A DNA stretch of 12,745 nucleotides from an uncultured Moraxella sp. (GCA_937889485.1 CALAPG010000242.1:1-12745); one strand, 5' to 3'. Shown: positions 1-6,601, counted from the stretch's first letter. Notes: generated by a model from the letters alone, not told the origin. Translations and numbers: made by a program.

Positions 1-184
1 TCCGATCTCATGGATTTTGATCAAGTAGGACTAAGACATTTTCCCTAGAATCAAAATTACCCTCCCTAAAAAGCGAAAAGTCCCGATGAATCCACCGAGA
101 CTGTAACGCCGACTGGGCACCCCCAATCCATTTATGGTTTAAACTGTAACATAATCAGGCTTTCAAGGCAAATGATTTAATCAT
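1..184. other. Intergenic region downstream of anmK, no assignable gene
   Basis: No complete gene is visible. On the minus strand one frame stays open from about 154 down to a stop at 8-10 (about 48 codons) but has no ATG, GTG or TTG start with a ribosome site, so it is not called as a gene. A perfect 8-bp inverted repeat (ATTTTGAT at 14-21, ATCAAAAT at 50-57) is separated by 28 nt. The region could be a degraded end of a gene or mobile element lying beyond the window edge, but nothing identifies it. Confidence 0.4.
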
Positions 185-186
185 TT
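170..186. repeat. Perfect palindrome overlapping the anmK stop codon
   Basis: A 6-bp stem (AAATGA at 170-175, TCATTT at 181-186) with a 5-nt loop overlaps the TAA stop of anmK at 185-187. On the minus strand, the direction of anmK transcription, it is not followed by a T run, so it is not a classical intrinsic terminator. It may be a weak 3'-end structure. What is seen is only the symmetry. Confidence 0.35.
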
Positions 187-1483
187 AGAAGCACACCTGC
201 CCCAATACCACCGCTTTATTTGCCCCTGTCACGCTAGGCAGATTGCTAGGCGCATTGATAAGGGTCTGCTGAGCCAGCCACGCAAAGGCAGTCGCTTCTA
301 CCCATAAAGGTGACAAGCCAATATCAGCCGTAGTGGTGACTAGCCACTGCGGCAGATGCGCCTGTAGCCGCGCCAATATTAGCCCATTGTAGGCACCGCC
401 ACCACAGACAAACAGCTCACCTGTGACGTTATCTGTTGTATACATGATCGCCTGTGCCACAGAAACAGCAGTCAGCTCGCTTAGCGTGGCTTGCACATCG
501 GCAGGCGAGTAGGCAAGGTTTGGGTGTTGATGGGCAACTTGCTCAAGGATGCTATCCACCCATGCCATGTTAAAATCTTCACGCCCTGTACTCTTGGGGG
601 CAGGCAAGGCAAAATACGGGTGGGCAAGTAATGCCTTTAATAATGGCTCAATCACTTGCCCCGAGCGCGCCCAGTCGCCATTTTTGTCATAGCTTTGCTC
701 GGTATGACGCTGGCACCACGCATCTATCAACAAATTTGCCACCCCTGTATCAAAACCTATCACATTGTCCGTGCCGTCAAGTACGGTGATATTGGCGATA
801 CCCCCAAGGTTAAGAATGACCCGACGTTTATTGCTTTGCCCAAACATGGCTTGGTGAAAGGCAGGAACCAGCGGCGCACCCTGTCCGCCCACTGCCATAT
901 CACGGCGGCGAAAATCACTGACCACCGCAATGCCTGTGCGTTCCGCCAATGTATTGGGGTCAAGCAGTTGTAGGCTAAAGCGCCACTGCGGGCGGTGGCG
1001 TACCGTCTGCCCATGACAGCCTATCGCCATGACTTCATCGGGGGTGACTTGGGCTTTTTCAAGCAACCCATTGACAAGGCTTGCCGCAAACTCGGCATAA
1101 AACACACTTGCCCAGCCAAACACATCCAGCTCACTTTCAAACGCCAAACGGTTGTTTTTTATCAAATCTGCCACGCCATTGGGCTGCGTCAGTGTCAACA
1201 GTACCGCGCGCAAATCATCGGGAAACGGTGCACTCACCGTTGCCAATATTTCAACAGGTTCATCATTGTCGTCATCAATCTCATAAAACTGACACAGCAC
1301 CGCATCCAGCCCATCAAGACTGGTACCACTCATCATGCCAACGACATACGGCGAATCAGCAAGGAGGTTACTTGGCGGTTGTTGTTCCTCGCTTGTCATC
1401 ATATCGTTCATAACTTCGGTGAAATGGCTAAAAAATCCTTCATCAAAGGGCAGTGACGTGGGTAGGGGTTGGCTCATCATCAT
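185..1483 (-). CDS. anmK: Anhydro-N-acetylmuramic acid kinase
   Basis: AnmK phosphorylates and opens 1,6-anhydro-MurNAc to MurNAc-6-phosphate in the cytoplasm, feeding recycled cell-wall sugar back into metabolism. The 432-residue product shows the family motifs in order: GMMSGTSLDG (49-58), GCHGQT (155-160), DFRRRDMAVGGQGAPLVP (190-207), LNLGGIANIT (224-233), FDTGVANLLIDAW (244-256, with the likely catalytic Asp) and CGGG (360-363). Usual length is about 370-390, so roughly 45 residues precede the first conserved strand. Translation starts in a run of three ATG codons (1483, 1480, 1477) behind CTGAGAA; the third is best spaced from the GAG, and a start at the later Met codons 25-29 is also possible. 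The usual DTGPGN motif reads DTGVAN. The gene is divergent from tyrS and preceded by a TGCTATAAT promoter element. Identity is secure; the exact start is not. Confidence 0.95.
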   Translation of the reverse strand: MMMSQPLPTSLPFDEGFFSHFTEVMNDMMTSEEQQPPSNLLADSPYVVGMMSGTSLDGLDAVLCQFYEIDDDNDEPVEILATVSAPFPDDLRAVLLTLTQPNGVADLIKNNRLAFESELDVFGWASVFYAEFAASLVNGLLEKAQVTPDEVMAIGCHGQTVRHRPQWRFSLQLLDPNTLAERTGIAVVSDFRRRDMAVGGQGAPLVPAFHQAMFGQSNKRRVILNLGGIANITVLDGTDNVIGFDTGVANLLIDAWCQRHTEQSYDKNGDWARSGQVIEPLLKALLAHPYFALPAPKSTGREDFNMAWVDSILEQVAHQHPNLAYSPADVQATLSELTAVSVAQAIMYTTDNVTGELFVCGGGAYNGLILARLQAHLPQWLVTTTADIGLSPLWVEATAFAWLAQQTLINAPSNLPSVTGANKAVVLGQVCF

Positions 1484-1512
1484 TTCTCAGTATTAGGGGA
1501 AGATTGCAATGG

Positions 1513-1521
1513 ATTATAGCA
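1513..1521 (-). promoter_or_regulatory. Extended -10 promoter element for anmK
   Basis: The minus strand reads TGCTATAAT, a consensus extended -10, ending about 30 nt before the first anmK ATG. No good -35 hexamer sits 16-18 nt upstream, which is tolerated when the TGn extension is present. This is the mirror image of the element in front of tyrS. Confidence 0.6.
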
Positions 1522-1563
1522 TAGCAAAAGCGCGCCTTATTTTGCGCGCAAAGTTTGCTATAA
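1514..1563. repeat. Imperfect large inverted repeat spanning the anmK/tyrS divergent promoters
   Basis: Outer arms TTATAGCA (1514-1521) and TGCTATAA (1556-1563) are perfect inverted copies that contain the two -10 elements. Inner arms are GCGCGC at 1530-1535 and 1544-1549 with an 8-nt spacer. The two sets of arms share nearly the same centre (1538.5 and 1539.5), so the whole 50-nt region is close to a two-fold symmetrical control site. Whether a protein binds it is inference. Confidence 0.6.
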
Positions 1564-1564
1564 T
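1556..1564 (+). promoter_or_regulatory. Extended -10 promoter element for tyrS
   Basis: TGCTATAAT at 1556-1564 is a consensus extended -10 about 68 nt upstream of the tyrS start. The -35 region (around 1537-1542, TTATTT) is poor. A T9 tract follows at about 1577-1585 in the leader, and the ribosome site AAGAAGAGG lies 9 nt before the ATG. No T-box-like leader or hairpin is apparent in the short leader. Confidence 0.6.
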
Positions 1565-1631
1565 GCCAATCGTCAATTTTTTTTTACCACTATATTGACC
1601 ATATGATGATGACAAGAAGAGGCACAACACC

Positions 1632-2849
1632 ATGACTAATACCCCCAATTTTTTACCCGCTGAAGAACAATTAAAACTCATCCAGCGTGGCACGCATGAG
1701 ATTATCTCAGAAGACGATTTACTCAAAAAACTCAAACTAAACCGTCCGTTACGCATCAAAGCAGGGTTTGACCCAACCGCACCCGATTTGCATTTTGGGC
1801 ATACCGTGCTCATCAACAAACTTAAGACCTTTCAAGATTTGGGGCATGAGGTGCTGTTTTTGATTGGTGACTACACCGCCAAAATCGGTGATCCGTCAGG
1901 CAAAAACACCACCCGTCCGCCCTTGTCTAATGAACAAGTGCTTGAAAATGCCCAAACCTACAAAGAGCAGGTATTTAAAATCCTAGACCCTGCCAAGACC
2001 CAAGTGGTGTTCAACTCCGAATGGTTTGGCAATATGTCTGCAGGCGATATGATTGCCCTTGCCAGTCAGCTTACCGTCTCTCGGATGCTAGAGCGTGATG
2101 ATTTCTCAAAACGCTACGCATCACAAACCCCGATTGCCATTCATGAGTTCTTATACCCACTGGTACAAGGTTATGACTCCATTGCCCTGCGCGCCGATGT
2201 CGAGCTTGGTGGTACGGATCAGACCTTTAACCTACTGATGGGGCGCACCCTACAATCTCGCTATGGTCAAGAGCCGCAAGTGTGTATCACTGTGCCGATA
2301 TTAGAAGGCTTGGATGGCGTCAATAAAATGTCAAAATCACTGGGCAACTACATCGGCATTTATGACAATGCAGGCTCAATGTACCAAAAAATCCTATCCA
2401 TGCCTGATAGCTTGATTGAACGCTATTTTGAGCTACTGAGCTTTAAGCCGATGGATGAGATTGAAGTTTTGCTGAAAGAAATGGCAGAGGGACGTAATCC
2501 GCAAGAAATCAAACGTATATTGGCGTTAGAGCTGATTGAGCGTTTCCATGATAAAGCCGCGGCAGACAATGCCCACCAGTCCGCAGGTAATCGCCTAGCC
2601 GATGGGGAACTGCCTGTGGATTTGCCTGAGATTACCCTAAGTCTTGAGGGTCAACCCCAGCTATTTATCACCCAAGTGCTAAACCAAGCCAATTTGGTCA
2701 AAAACTCGGCACAAGCCAAAGATTTTCTCAAAAACCAAGCGGTAAAAGTTGATGGAAACGTGGTGGATGCAGGCTTTGCACTGACCGCAGGGCAAACCGT
2801 GGTGATTCAAGCTGGCAAAAAGGCGTATGCCAAAGTGACGGTTGAATGA
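1632..2849 (+). CDS. tyrS: Tyrosyl-tRNA synthetase (TyrZ-like type)
   Basis: This cytoplasmic class I aminoacyl-tRNA synthetase charges tRNA-Tyr with tyrosine using ATP. The 405-residue protein has the Rossmann-fold signature HFGH at 54-57 within [12 protein letters not shown] and the second signature KMSKS at 232-236, with the tyrosine-binding region [17 protein letters not shown] in between. A C-terminal S4-like RNA-binding domain occupies about the last 65 residues. The HFGH/KMSKS pair marks the TyrZ-like subgroup; E. coli TyrS has HVGH and KFGKT instead. Length is normal for the subgroup. The ATG at 1632 follows a good AAGAAGAGG ribosome site. It heads a co-directional gene run and its stop overlaps the next start as ATGA. 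Function is certain by motif; the subgroup is from memory. Confidence 0.97.
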   Translation: MTNTPNFLPAEEQLKLIQRGTHEIISEDDLLKKLKLNRPLRIKAGFDPTAPDLHFGHTVLINKLKTFQDLGHEVLFLIGDYTAKIGDPSGKNTTRPPLSNEQVLENAQTYKEQVFKILDPAKTQVVFNSEWFGNMSAGDMIALASQLTVSRMLERDDFSKRYASQTPIAIHEFLYPLVQGYDSIALRADVELGGTDQTFNLLMGRTLQSRYGQEPQVCITVPILEGLDGVNKMSKSLGNYIGIYDNAGSMYQKILSMPDSLIERYFELLSFKPMDEIEVLLKEMAEGRNPQEIKRILALELIERFHDKAAADNAHQSAGNRLADGELPVDLPEITLSLEGQPQLFITQVLNQANLVKNSAQAKDFLKNQAVKVDGNVVDAGFALTAGQTVVIQAGKKAYAKVTVE

Positions 2850-3796
2850 AAGCCGTCTTTCTTGACCGCGCCACATTCTCAAGCGATTTGGAATTAAAAC
2901 CCCCAAACGGACTCAGCGATTACCAAGTCTATGAGCAAACGCCCAATGATGCTCAAACAATCATTGAGCGTTGCCAACATGCCGATATCATCATCACCAA
3001 TAAGGTCAAGCTGACCGCTGAAGTGATTGCCAAGCTCCCTAAGCTCAAACTCATTCAGCTCACCGCCACGGGCATGGATAATGTGGACAAAGCCGCTTGC
3101 GATAGGCAGGGCATCGCCCTACAAAATGTCGCAGGCTACGCGGTCAAAAGCGTGCCTGAGCATACCTTGATGCTGATACTCTCGGTCATGCGAGCGTCTC
3201 GCCACTATCACAACCAAGTGGTGCAAGGCGAGTGGCAGACAGATGGGCGATTTTGTCTGCTAGGTACGCCTTTGATTGACCTTGAAGGCAAAACGCTGGG
3301 CATCATCGGCTATGGCACGATTGGCAAGCGCGTTGCCGAGATTGCCAAAGTTTTTGGCATGAGGGTATTGATTGCCGAGCATCAAGGCAGAGTGCCAAGA
3401 AACAGCGACTATACCGCATTTGATGACGTGCTTGGCAAGTCCGATATCATCACGCTACATTGTCCGTTGACCGCTGCGACCCATCATCTTATCAATGATG
3501 AGACGATTGCAAAAATGGCAAAACAACCCTTGATTGTCAATGTGGCGCGGGGCAGCGTGGTAGATAGTGGTGCGGTGGTGGATGCCGTGAACGCTGGCAA
3601 GATTTTGGGCTATGCCAGTGATGTGTTTGAAGATGAGCCGATACGTGATGACGACCCGTTATTGACACTAAGAGACCACCCGAGAGTGATGCTGACCCCA
3701 CACAATGCGTGGGGCAGCGTCAATGCCCAGCTGACACTTTGGTCGATACTGTGTGAGCAAGTGCAACGCTTTATCCATGATAATGTTTGGGAGTGA
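2846..3796 (+). CDS. D-2-hydroxyacid dehydrogenase, NAD-dependent
   Basis: A 316-residue member of the D-isomer-specific 2-hydroxyacid dehydrogenases, which reduce 2-keto acids such as hydroxypyruvate or glyoxylate to D-hydroxy acids in the cytoplasm. The NAD-binding glycine motif G-Y-G-T-I-G is at 155-160, followed by beta-2 ending in an acidic residue (E178), which favours NADH over NADPH. The catalytic triad is visible: R235 in NVARG, E264 in VFEDEP and H286 in TPHNAWG. The substrate-binding segment TATGMDNVD is at 73-81. The start overlaps the tyrS stop (ATGA), suggesting translational coupling, though no pathway link to tyrosylation is evident. Glycerate dehydrogenase/hydroxypyruvate reductase (HprA-like) is the likeliest activity, but substrate cannot be read from sequence, so no symbol is given. 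Confidence 0.9.
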   Translation: MKAVFLDRATFSSDLELKPPNGLSDYQVYEQTPNDAQTIIERCQHADIIITNKVKLTAEVIAKLPKLKLIQLTATGMDNVDKAACDRQGIALQNVAGYAVKSVPEHTLMLILSVMRASRHYHNQVVQGEWQTDGRFCLLGTPLIDLEGKTLGIIGYGTIGKRVAEIAKVFGMRVLIAEHQGRVPRNSDYTAFDDVLGKSDIITLHCPLTAATHHLINDETIAKMAKQPLIVNVARGSVVDSGAVVDAVNAGKILGYASDVFEDEPIRDDDPLLTLRDHPRVMLTPHNAWGSVNAQLTLWSILCEQVQRFIHDNVWE

Positions 3797-3802
3797 GAAG
3801 CC

Positions 3803-4390
3803 ATGTCATTAATTTTGCCCACAGATTTTGCCCTGTCGCTTGCCAAGGTCACCCTCCTGCCCTTAACCTGTGAGCATACCCATGATTTGGCACTGGCTTG
3901 TCAAGATGGCAACTTGTGGGAGCTTATCTATACGAGTACGCCAACCCCAGACAGCGTTAGCGACTATATCCAAACGGCAATCACCACCCCTGACCGCATC
4001 GCCTTTGCGGTGATAGATGACGCCACGGGCAACGCAATCGGCACGACCAGCTTTCATGATATCCTACCTGCGCCCAAACGCCTTGAAATCGGCTATACAT
4101 GGTATGCCCAACGTTATTGGCGCACCCATGTCAATACCGCTTGCAAACTGATACTCATGAGCTATGCCTTTGACACCTTGGGCTATCAGACGGTGGGCTT
4201 ACGTACCGATATTTTAAATACTCGCTCTCAGCGCGCCATTGAGCGATTGGGCGCAACCAAAGACGGCATCATCCGTGGTAATCGCCTAAGCAAAGACGGC
4301 AATATTTCGGATACGGTGATGTATAGCGTGATTGCAAGTGAGTGGCAAACCATTAAAGAAAATCTGACTAGCAAACTGGATCAATCATGA
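3803..4390 (+). CDS. GNAT-family N-acetyltransferase, RimJ/RimL type
   Basis: A 195-residue soluble acetyl-CoA-dependent acyltransferase of the Acetyltransf_3 (RimJ/RimL, COG1670) kind. Features seen are beta-strand IGTTSFHDI (79-87), then RLEIGYTWYAQRYWRTHVN (93-111), the family version of the acetyl-CoA-binding turn, and the C-terminal signature LNTRSQRAIERLGATKDG (138-155). This pattern is common to a subfamily of unknown substrates; RimL-like ribosomal protein acetylation and small-molecule acetylation are both possible. It starts 6 nt after the dehydrogenase stop behind a GGGAGTGAGAA stretch that serves as ribosome site, and its end overlaps the FKBP gene start as ATGA. Family is secure and the substrate unknown. 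Confidence 0.88.
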   Translation: MSLILPTDFALSLAKVTLLPLTCEHTHDLALACQDGNLWELIYTSTPTPDSVSDYIQTAITTPDRIAFAVIDDATGNAIGTTSFHDILPAPKRLEIGYTWYAQRYWRTHVNTACKLILMSYAFDTLGYQTVGLRTDILNTRSQRAIERLGATKDGIIRGNRLSKDGNISDTVMYSVIASEWQTIKENLTSKLDQS

Positions 4391-4785
4391 ACAAACTACA
4401 AACAGAAGAAATCATCACAGGTACAGGTAAGATGGCTAGCCGTGGCGCACTCATCACCGCCCACTACACAGGCTATTTGCCAGATGGCACGGTATTTGAT
4501 TCATCACACAGCCGTGGGCAACCGTTTGAAGCTGTTATCGGTACAGGACGCGTCATCAAAGGTTGGGATATTGGCATACTAGGCGGTGACTATGCCAAAG
4601 CGATTGGCTATGATGCCCACGTTGAACATTTAGACGCATTAACCCCCATGCAGGTGGGTGGCAAACGCAAACTTATCGTCCCCAGTCACCTTGCCTATGG
4701 GGAGCGTCAAATTGGAAAAATTCCCCCCAATTCAGACTTGACCTTTGAGATTGAATTGCTTGATGTCAAAACCCGTGATGATTAA
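4387..4785 (+). CDS. FKBP-type peptidyl-prolyl cis-trans isomerase
   Basis: A 132-residue cytoplasmic prolyl isomerase with no signal peptide. FKBP residues are all present by comparison with FKBP12: Y27, F37 and D38 in TVFDSS, F47, I57, W60 in IKGWD, Y104 in LAYGER, and F120 in LTFEIELLDV. The unusual part is residues about 66-86, roughly 20 extra residues between the W60 helix and the VGGKRKLIVP strand; canonical FKBPs pass there directly. SlyD carries its insert-in-flap domain after the AYG loop instead, so this is a different site. The start overlaps the acetyltransferase stop. It probably acts as a folding helper or protein-interaction module. Family is certain, the role of the insertion is unknown, and no specific gene symbol is justified. 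Confidence 0.92.
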   Translation: MNKLQTEEIITGTGKMASRGALITAHYTGYLPDGTVFDSSHSRGQPFEAVIGTGRVIKGWDIGILGGDYAKAIGYDAHVEHLDALTPMQVGGKRKLIVPSHLAYGERQIGKIPPNSDLTFEIELLDVKTRDD

Positions 4786-4789
4786 CCTT

Positions 4790-4822
4790 TGTTGATAGAT
4801 AGCCCCTGTTGATGGATAACCC
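4790..4822 (+). repeat. Two 16-nt direct repeats in the FKBP-methyltransferase gap
   Basis: TGTTGATAGATAGCCC (4790-4805) and TGTTGATGGATAACCC (4807-4822) match at 14 of 16 positions and together fill almost the whole 37-nt gap. The second copy abuts the ATG at 4823 and supplies its only ribosome-site-like sequence (GGAT). A recent local duplication is the simplest origin. Confidence 0.7.
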
Positions 4823-5491
4823 ATGACCCAAGATTATTTTGCTGACCGCGCTAGCACCTTTGACCAAGGCGCACATCGCGTCAGAAATGTTGACCATATC
4901 GCCCATGCCATTTGCCAACGTGTTAGCTTAACCCAAGACATGACCATCATGGACTTTGGGGCAGGCACGGGGCTACTGCTTGAGCGGATTGCCCCACAAG
5001 TCGCCCATTTGATTGCCGTGGACACCTCGCCTGCGATGCTAGCAGAACTGACCAAAAAACGCCCACAGCTAGGTAGTGAGCTGACCTGCATCACCGCCGA
5101 TATCACCAGCGACTCTCAAGCATTGGATAGCTGGGTGGGGCAGCTTGACGGCATTGTCTCCTCCATGGCACTGCATCATGTCAAACACACCCAAACGCTG
5201 CTGCGTGAGTTTTATCGGCTGCTCAAGCCCACAGGGTTTATCGCGTTGGCGGATTTGGACAAGGAAGATGGCAGTTTTCATGGTGATAGGGCGACCAATG
5301 CCGCCAAAGGCGTGCAGCATTTTGGCTTTGACAGAGTCGCCTTGCAGCAGTTAGCTGAGTCAGTAGGCTTTGGGTCGGTGGACTTTATCACTGCCAATAC
5401 CCTACAGCGTCCGCAAGGCGATTTTCCCGTATTTTTGCTAACCGCAACCAAAAACCATCGCGAGGCTCACTATGACCAACCCACACCTTAG
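4823..5491 (+). CDS. Class I SAM-dependent methyltransferase
   Basis: A 222-residue cytoplasmic methyltransferase of the Methyltransf_11/25 type. Motif I is MDFGAGTG (43-50), the acidic end of beta-2 is IAVDTS (64-69), motif II region is ITADI (90-94), SSMALHHV (113-120) forms the strand-4 loop, and LKPTGFIALADLD (134-146) is the post-III region. The adenosine and methionine binding elements are intact, so it should be active. The substrate is not recognisable; relatives methylate small molecules, quinones or tRNA. The GGAT ribosome site just before the ATG is weak and lies in a duplicated 16-nt segment. Its last 20 nt overlap the start of the DUF1653 gene, so the two are probably translationally coupled. 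Confidence 0.88.
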   Translation: MTQDYFADRASTFDQGAHRVRNVDHIAHAICQRVSLTQDMTIMDFGAGTGLLLERIAPQVAHLIAVDTSPAMLAELTKKRPQLGSELTCITADITSDSQALDSWVGQLDGIVSSMALHHVKHTQTLLREFYRLLKPTGFIALADLDKEDGSFHGDRATNAAKGVQHFGFDRVALQQLAESVGFGSVDFITANTLQRPQGDFPVFLLTATKNHREAHYDQPTP

Positions 5492-5702
5492 GCTAGGCAT
5501 CTATCAGCACTATAAAGGCAATCGGTATCAAGTGCTGCACCTTGCCAAGCACAGCGAGACCGAAGAGGACTTGGTGGTATATCGGGCGCTTTATGGGCAA
5601 TACGGGGTTTGGGTACGCCCGCTTGGTATGTTTAAAGAGATGGTGGCGGTGGAGGGTAAGTCTGTGCCTAGATTTGAGTTAATCCAACCAATCGCTGGTT
5701 GA
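5472..5702 (+). CDS. DUF1653 domain protein
   Basis: A 76-residue protein that is a single DUF1653 domain end to end. Visible family features are GIYQHYKGNRYQVLHLAKHSET (9-30), VVYRALYGQYGVWVRP (35-50) and MFKEMV (53-58), ending in PRFELI. The fold is a small beta-rich, SH3-like barrel by family description; its molecular role is not established. It begins inside the methyltransferase gene with a 20-nt overlap and has its own ribosome site (GAGG, 7 nt before the ATG). It is the last gene of the tyrS-led run, followed by a tandem repeat and the shared terminator. Family assignment is from memory of the motif pattern and is strong; the function is unknown. Confidence 0.85.
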   Translation: MTNPHLRLGIYQHYKGNRYQVLHLAKHSETEEDLVVYRALYGQYGVWVRPLGMFKEMVAVEGKSVPRFELIQPIAG

Positions 5703-5760
5703 GAATCATGTGGGGTGTAGGGTATAGACAATATGTCCCACCCATTACAATTCTAAGCAG

Positions 5761-5824
5761 TAAAAACCTTAGACAATAAAAATCTTAGAGAATAAAAATA
5801 TTAGGCAATAAAAAACCCCAAACT
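5761..5824. repeat. 16-nt tandem repeat, about 3.5 copies
   Basis: Four successive 16-nt units begin at 5761, 5777, 5793 and 5809. Units one to three are TAAAAACCTTAGACAA, TAAAAATCTTAGAGAA and TAAAAATATTAGGCAA. The fourth, TAAAAAACCCCAAACT, keeps only the A-rich first part and then becomes the left arm of the terminator hairpin. The repeat therefore seems to have grown from the terminator's A/T tract. There is no coding sense in it. Confidence 0.75.
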
Positions 5825-5839
5825 AAGTAGCTTGGGGTT
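5809..5839 (-). terminator. Intrinsic terminator for tRNA-Phe, possibly bidirectional
   Basis: An 8-bp stem AACCCCAA (5814-5821) and TTGGGGTT (5832-5839) encloses a 10-nt loop. Read on the minus strand it ends in GGGGTTTTTTA, a textbook terminator 15 nt beyond the tRNA 3' end. Read on the plus strand the following TTAATTAG is a weak U tract, so it may also stop the tyrS operon, less efficiently. Confidence 0.85.
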
Positions 5840-5853
5840 AATTAGATTGATGA

Positions 5854-5929
5854 TGGTGGCGTGGGGCAGGATCGAACTGCCGACACACGGATTTTCAATC
5901 CGTTGCTCTACCGACTGAGCTACCGCGCC
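5854..5929 (-). tRNA. tRNA-Phe (anticodon GAA)
   Basis: The 76-nt gene folds into a full cloverleaf: acceptor GGCGCGG/CCACGCC, T8-A9, D arm GCTC...GAGC, anticodon arm ACGGA-TTGAAAA-TCCGT with anticodon GAA (plus-strand 5894-5896), variable loop GTGTC, T arm GGCAG-TTCGATC-CTGCC, discriminator A, and an encoded CCA. One acceptor pair, C5-A68, is mismatched; the other six are G-C. A near-consensus promoter lies upstream and a strong terminator follows. The type is unambiguous and only the efficiency of the mismatched stem is uncertain. Confidence 0.97.
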
Positions 5930-5955
5930 ATTTTGTTGCTCATCAATGAGGCGCT

Positions 5956-5984
5956 ATTAAACTAAAAAATCAACGGTATGTCAA
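5956..5984 (-). promoter_or_regulatory. Sigma70 promoter of tRNA-Phe
   Basis: On the minus strand a perfect -35 TTGACA (5979-5984) and a -10 TTTAAT (5956-5961) are separated by exactly 17 nt. A GC-rich AGCGCC discriminator follows the -10, as at stringently controlled stable-RNA promoters, and the mature tRNA begins 27 nt downstream of the -10. Confidence 0.85.
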
Positions 5985-6026
5985 GCTTTTTTTAAAAAAA
6001 TATAATATTTTTATGCCAAACACGGC

Positions 6027-6425
6027 TTAAATCAGCTCATACATGACTAAAATGCGATGAATGGCAGCGCAGCCTGGTACAAAACGGGTATTGCCTTTTT
6101 TGCGTTCAAGGTCGGTGACTTGTTTGACAAATTTTGCGGCAATACCGCGCCCTCGATTGGCAGGGTGAACCACAAGGTACTGTAATAGGCAGCTGCCCTC
6201 AATGCCTTCATTAAAACAGCCAATGGCGGCAATGGGCTTGTCATTAAACATACCAAGATACAGACGGTCACCTTTGGCAAAGGCTTTTTCAAAAAAAGCA
6301 GTAGCAGCGTTGCCTGAGGCAAACTCGGGGGATGTATCATACAGTTTTTCGATACGTAGTTTGAGCGCTGGCTCATCAAGGTGATGTTGCTCAAAACTTT
6401 GAATAGCGGTGGATTCTAAAGGCAT
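6027..6425 (-). CDS. Small GNAT-family acetyltransferase, possibly PanZ/PanM-like
   Basis: A 132-residue single-domain GNAT protein. The acetyl-CoA-binding motif A is clear: LQYLVVHPANRGRGIAAKFV, with the R-G-R-G-I-A pyrophosphate loop, preceded by the strand RLYLGMFNDKPIAAIGCF. The N-terminal KLYDTSPEF segment and small size resemble the PanZ/PanM acetyl-CoA sensors that trigger PanD maturation in coenzyme A synthesis, but this is a weak likeness and an ordinary acetyltransferase is equally possible. The start at 6425 has a good AGGA site 7 nt upstream; the frame stays open to 6566, but that extension has no ribosome site and crosses the promoter. The gene is alone, tail-facing the tRNA and divergent from the HELTH protein gene. 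Confidence 0.8.
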   Translation of the reverse strand: MPLESTAIQSFEQHHLDEPALKLRIEKLYDTSPEFASGNAATAFFEKAFAKGDRLYLGMFNDKPIAAIGCFNEGIEGSCLLQYLVVHPANRGRGIAAKFVKQVTDLERKKGNTRFVPGCAAIHRILVMYELI

Positions 6426-6500
6426 GGTATATTCCTGCTGTTGGGTAAAAGCGGTTGGCAAGAGGGTTTGGGTGAAAACCTTGGTTAGGTTGATATCTTT

Positions 6501-6527
6501 ATTATACCATGAACATAACCCTGTCAT
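6501..6527 (-). promoter_or_regulatory. Putative promoter of the small GNAT gene
   Basis: On the minus strand a consensus -10 TATAAT (6501-6506) is preceded by ATGACA (6522-6527, 5 of 6 to TTGACA) with a short 15-nt spacer. It lies 76 nt upstream of the chosen ATG at 6425 and inside the longer open frame, which supports the shorter start. Confidence 0.5.
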
Positions 6528-6601
6528 TTTGATCCGCCGCTGCGGCATTTTTTGGTGCGTTGACATAGGGCACCACGTTTAAGGATTGTTAGGTATTGAT
6601 T

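Noticed and set aside
656..1456. Plus-strand open frames opposite anmK (656-973, 995-1456, 1081-1413)
   Set aside because: They are antisense shadows of anmK with no recognisable domain and no ribosome sites.
5761..5824. Possible CRISPR-like array
   Set aside because: The 16-nt units are directly contiguous with no spacers; it is a simple tandem repeat.
6531..6555. GC-rich GCCG-CTG-CGGC hairpin followed by six T on the plus strand, terminator-like
   Set aside because: The stem is only 4 bp and no plus-strand gene ends upstream of it; it lies between two divergent genes.
6426..6566. N-terminal extension of the small GNAT protein to 6566
   Set aside because: It has no ribosome site and overlaps the best promoter; ATG 6425 has AGGA and fits the family length.
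6553..6575. Perfect TTGACA (6560-6565) flanked by inverted TGGTGC/GCACCA, a possible promoter with operator
   Set aside because: No acceptable -10 lies 15-19 nt downstream on the plus strand, so a promoter cannot be supported.
6575..6595. Second PmrA-like site (TTTAAG...GTTAGG) before the HELTH gene
   Set aside because: Half-site spacing is 4 in place of 5 and the second half-site is poor.
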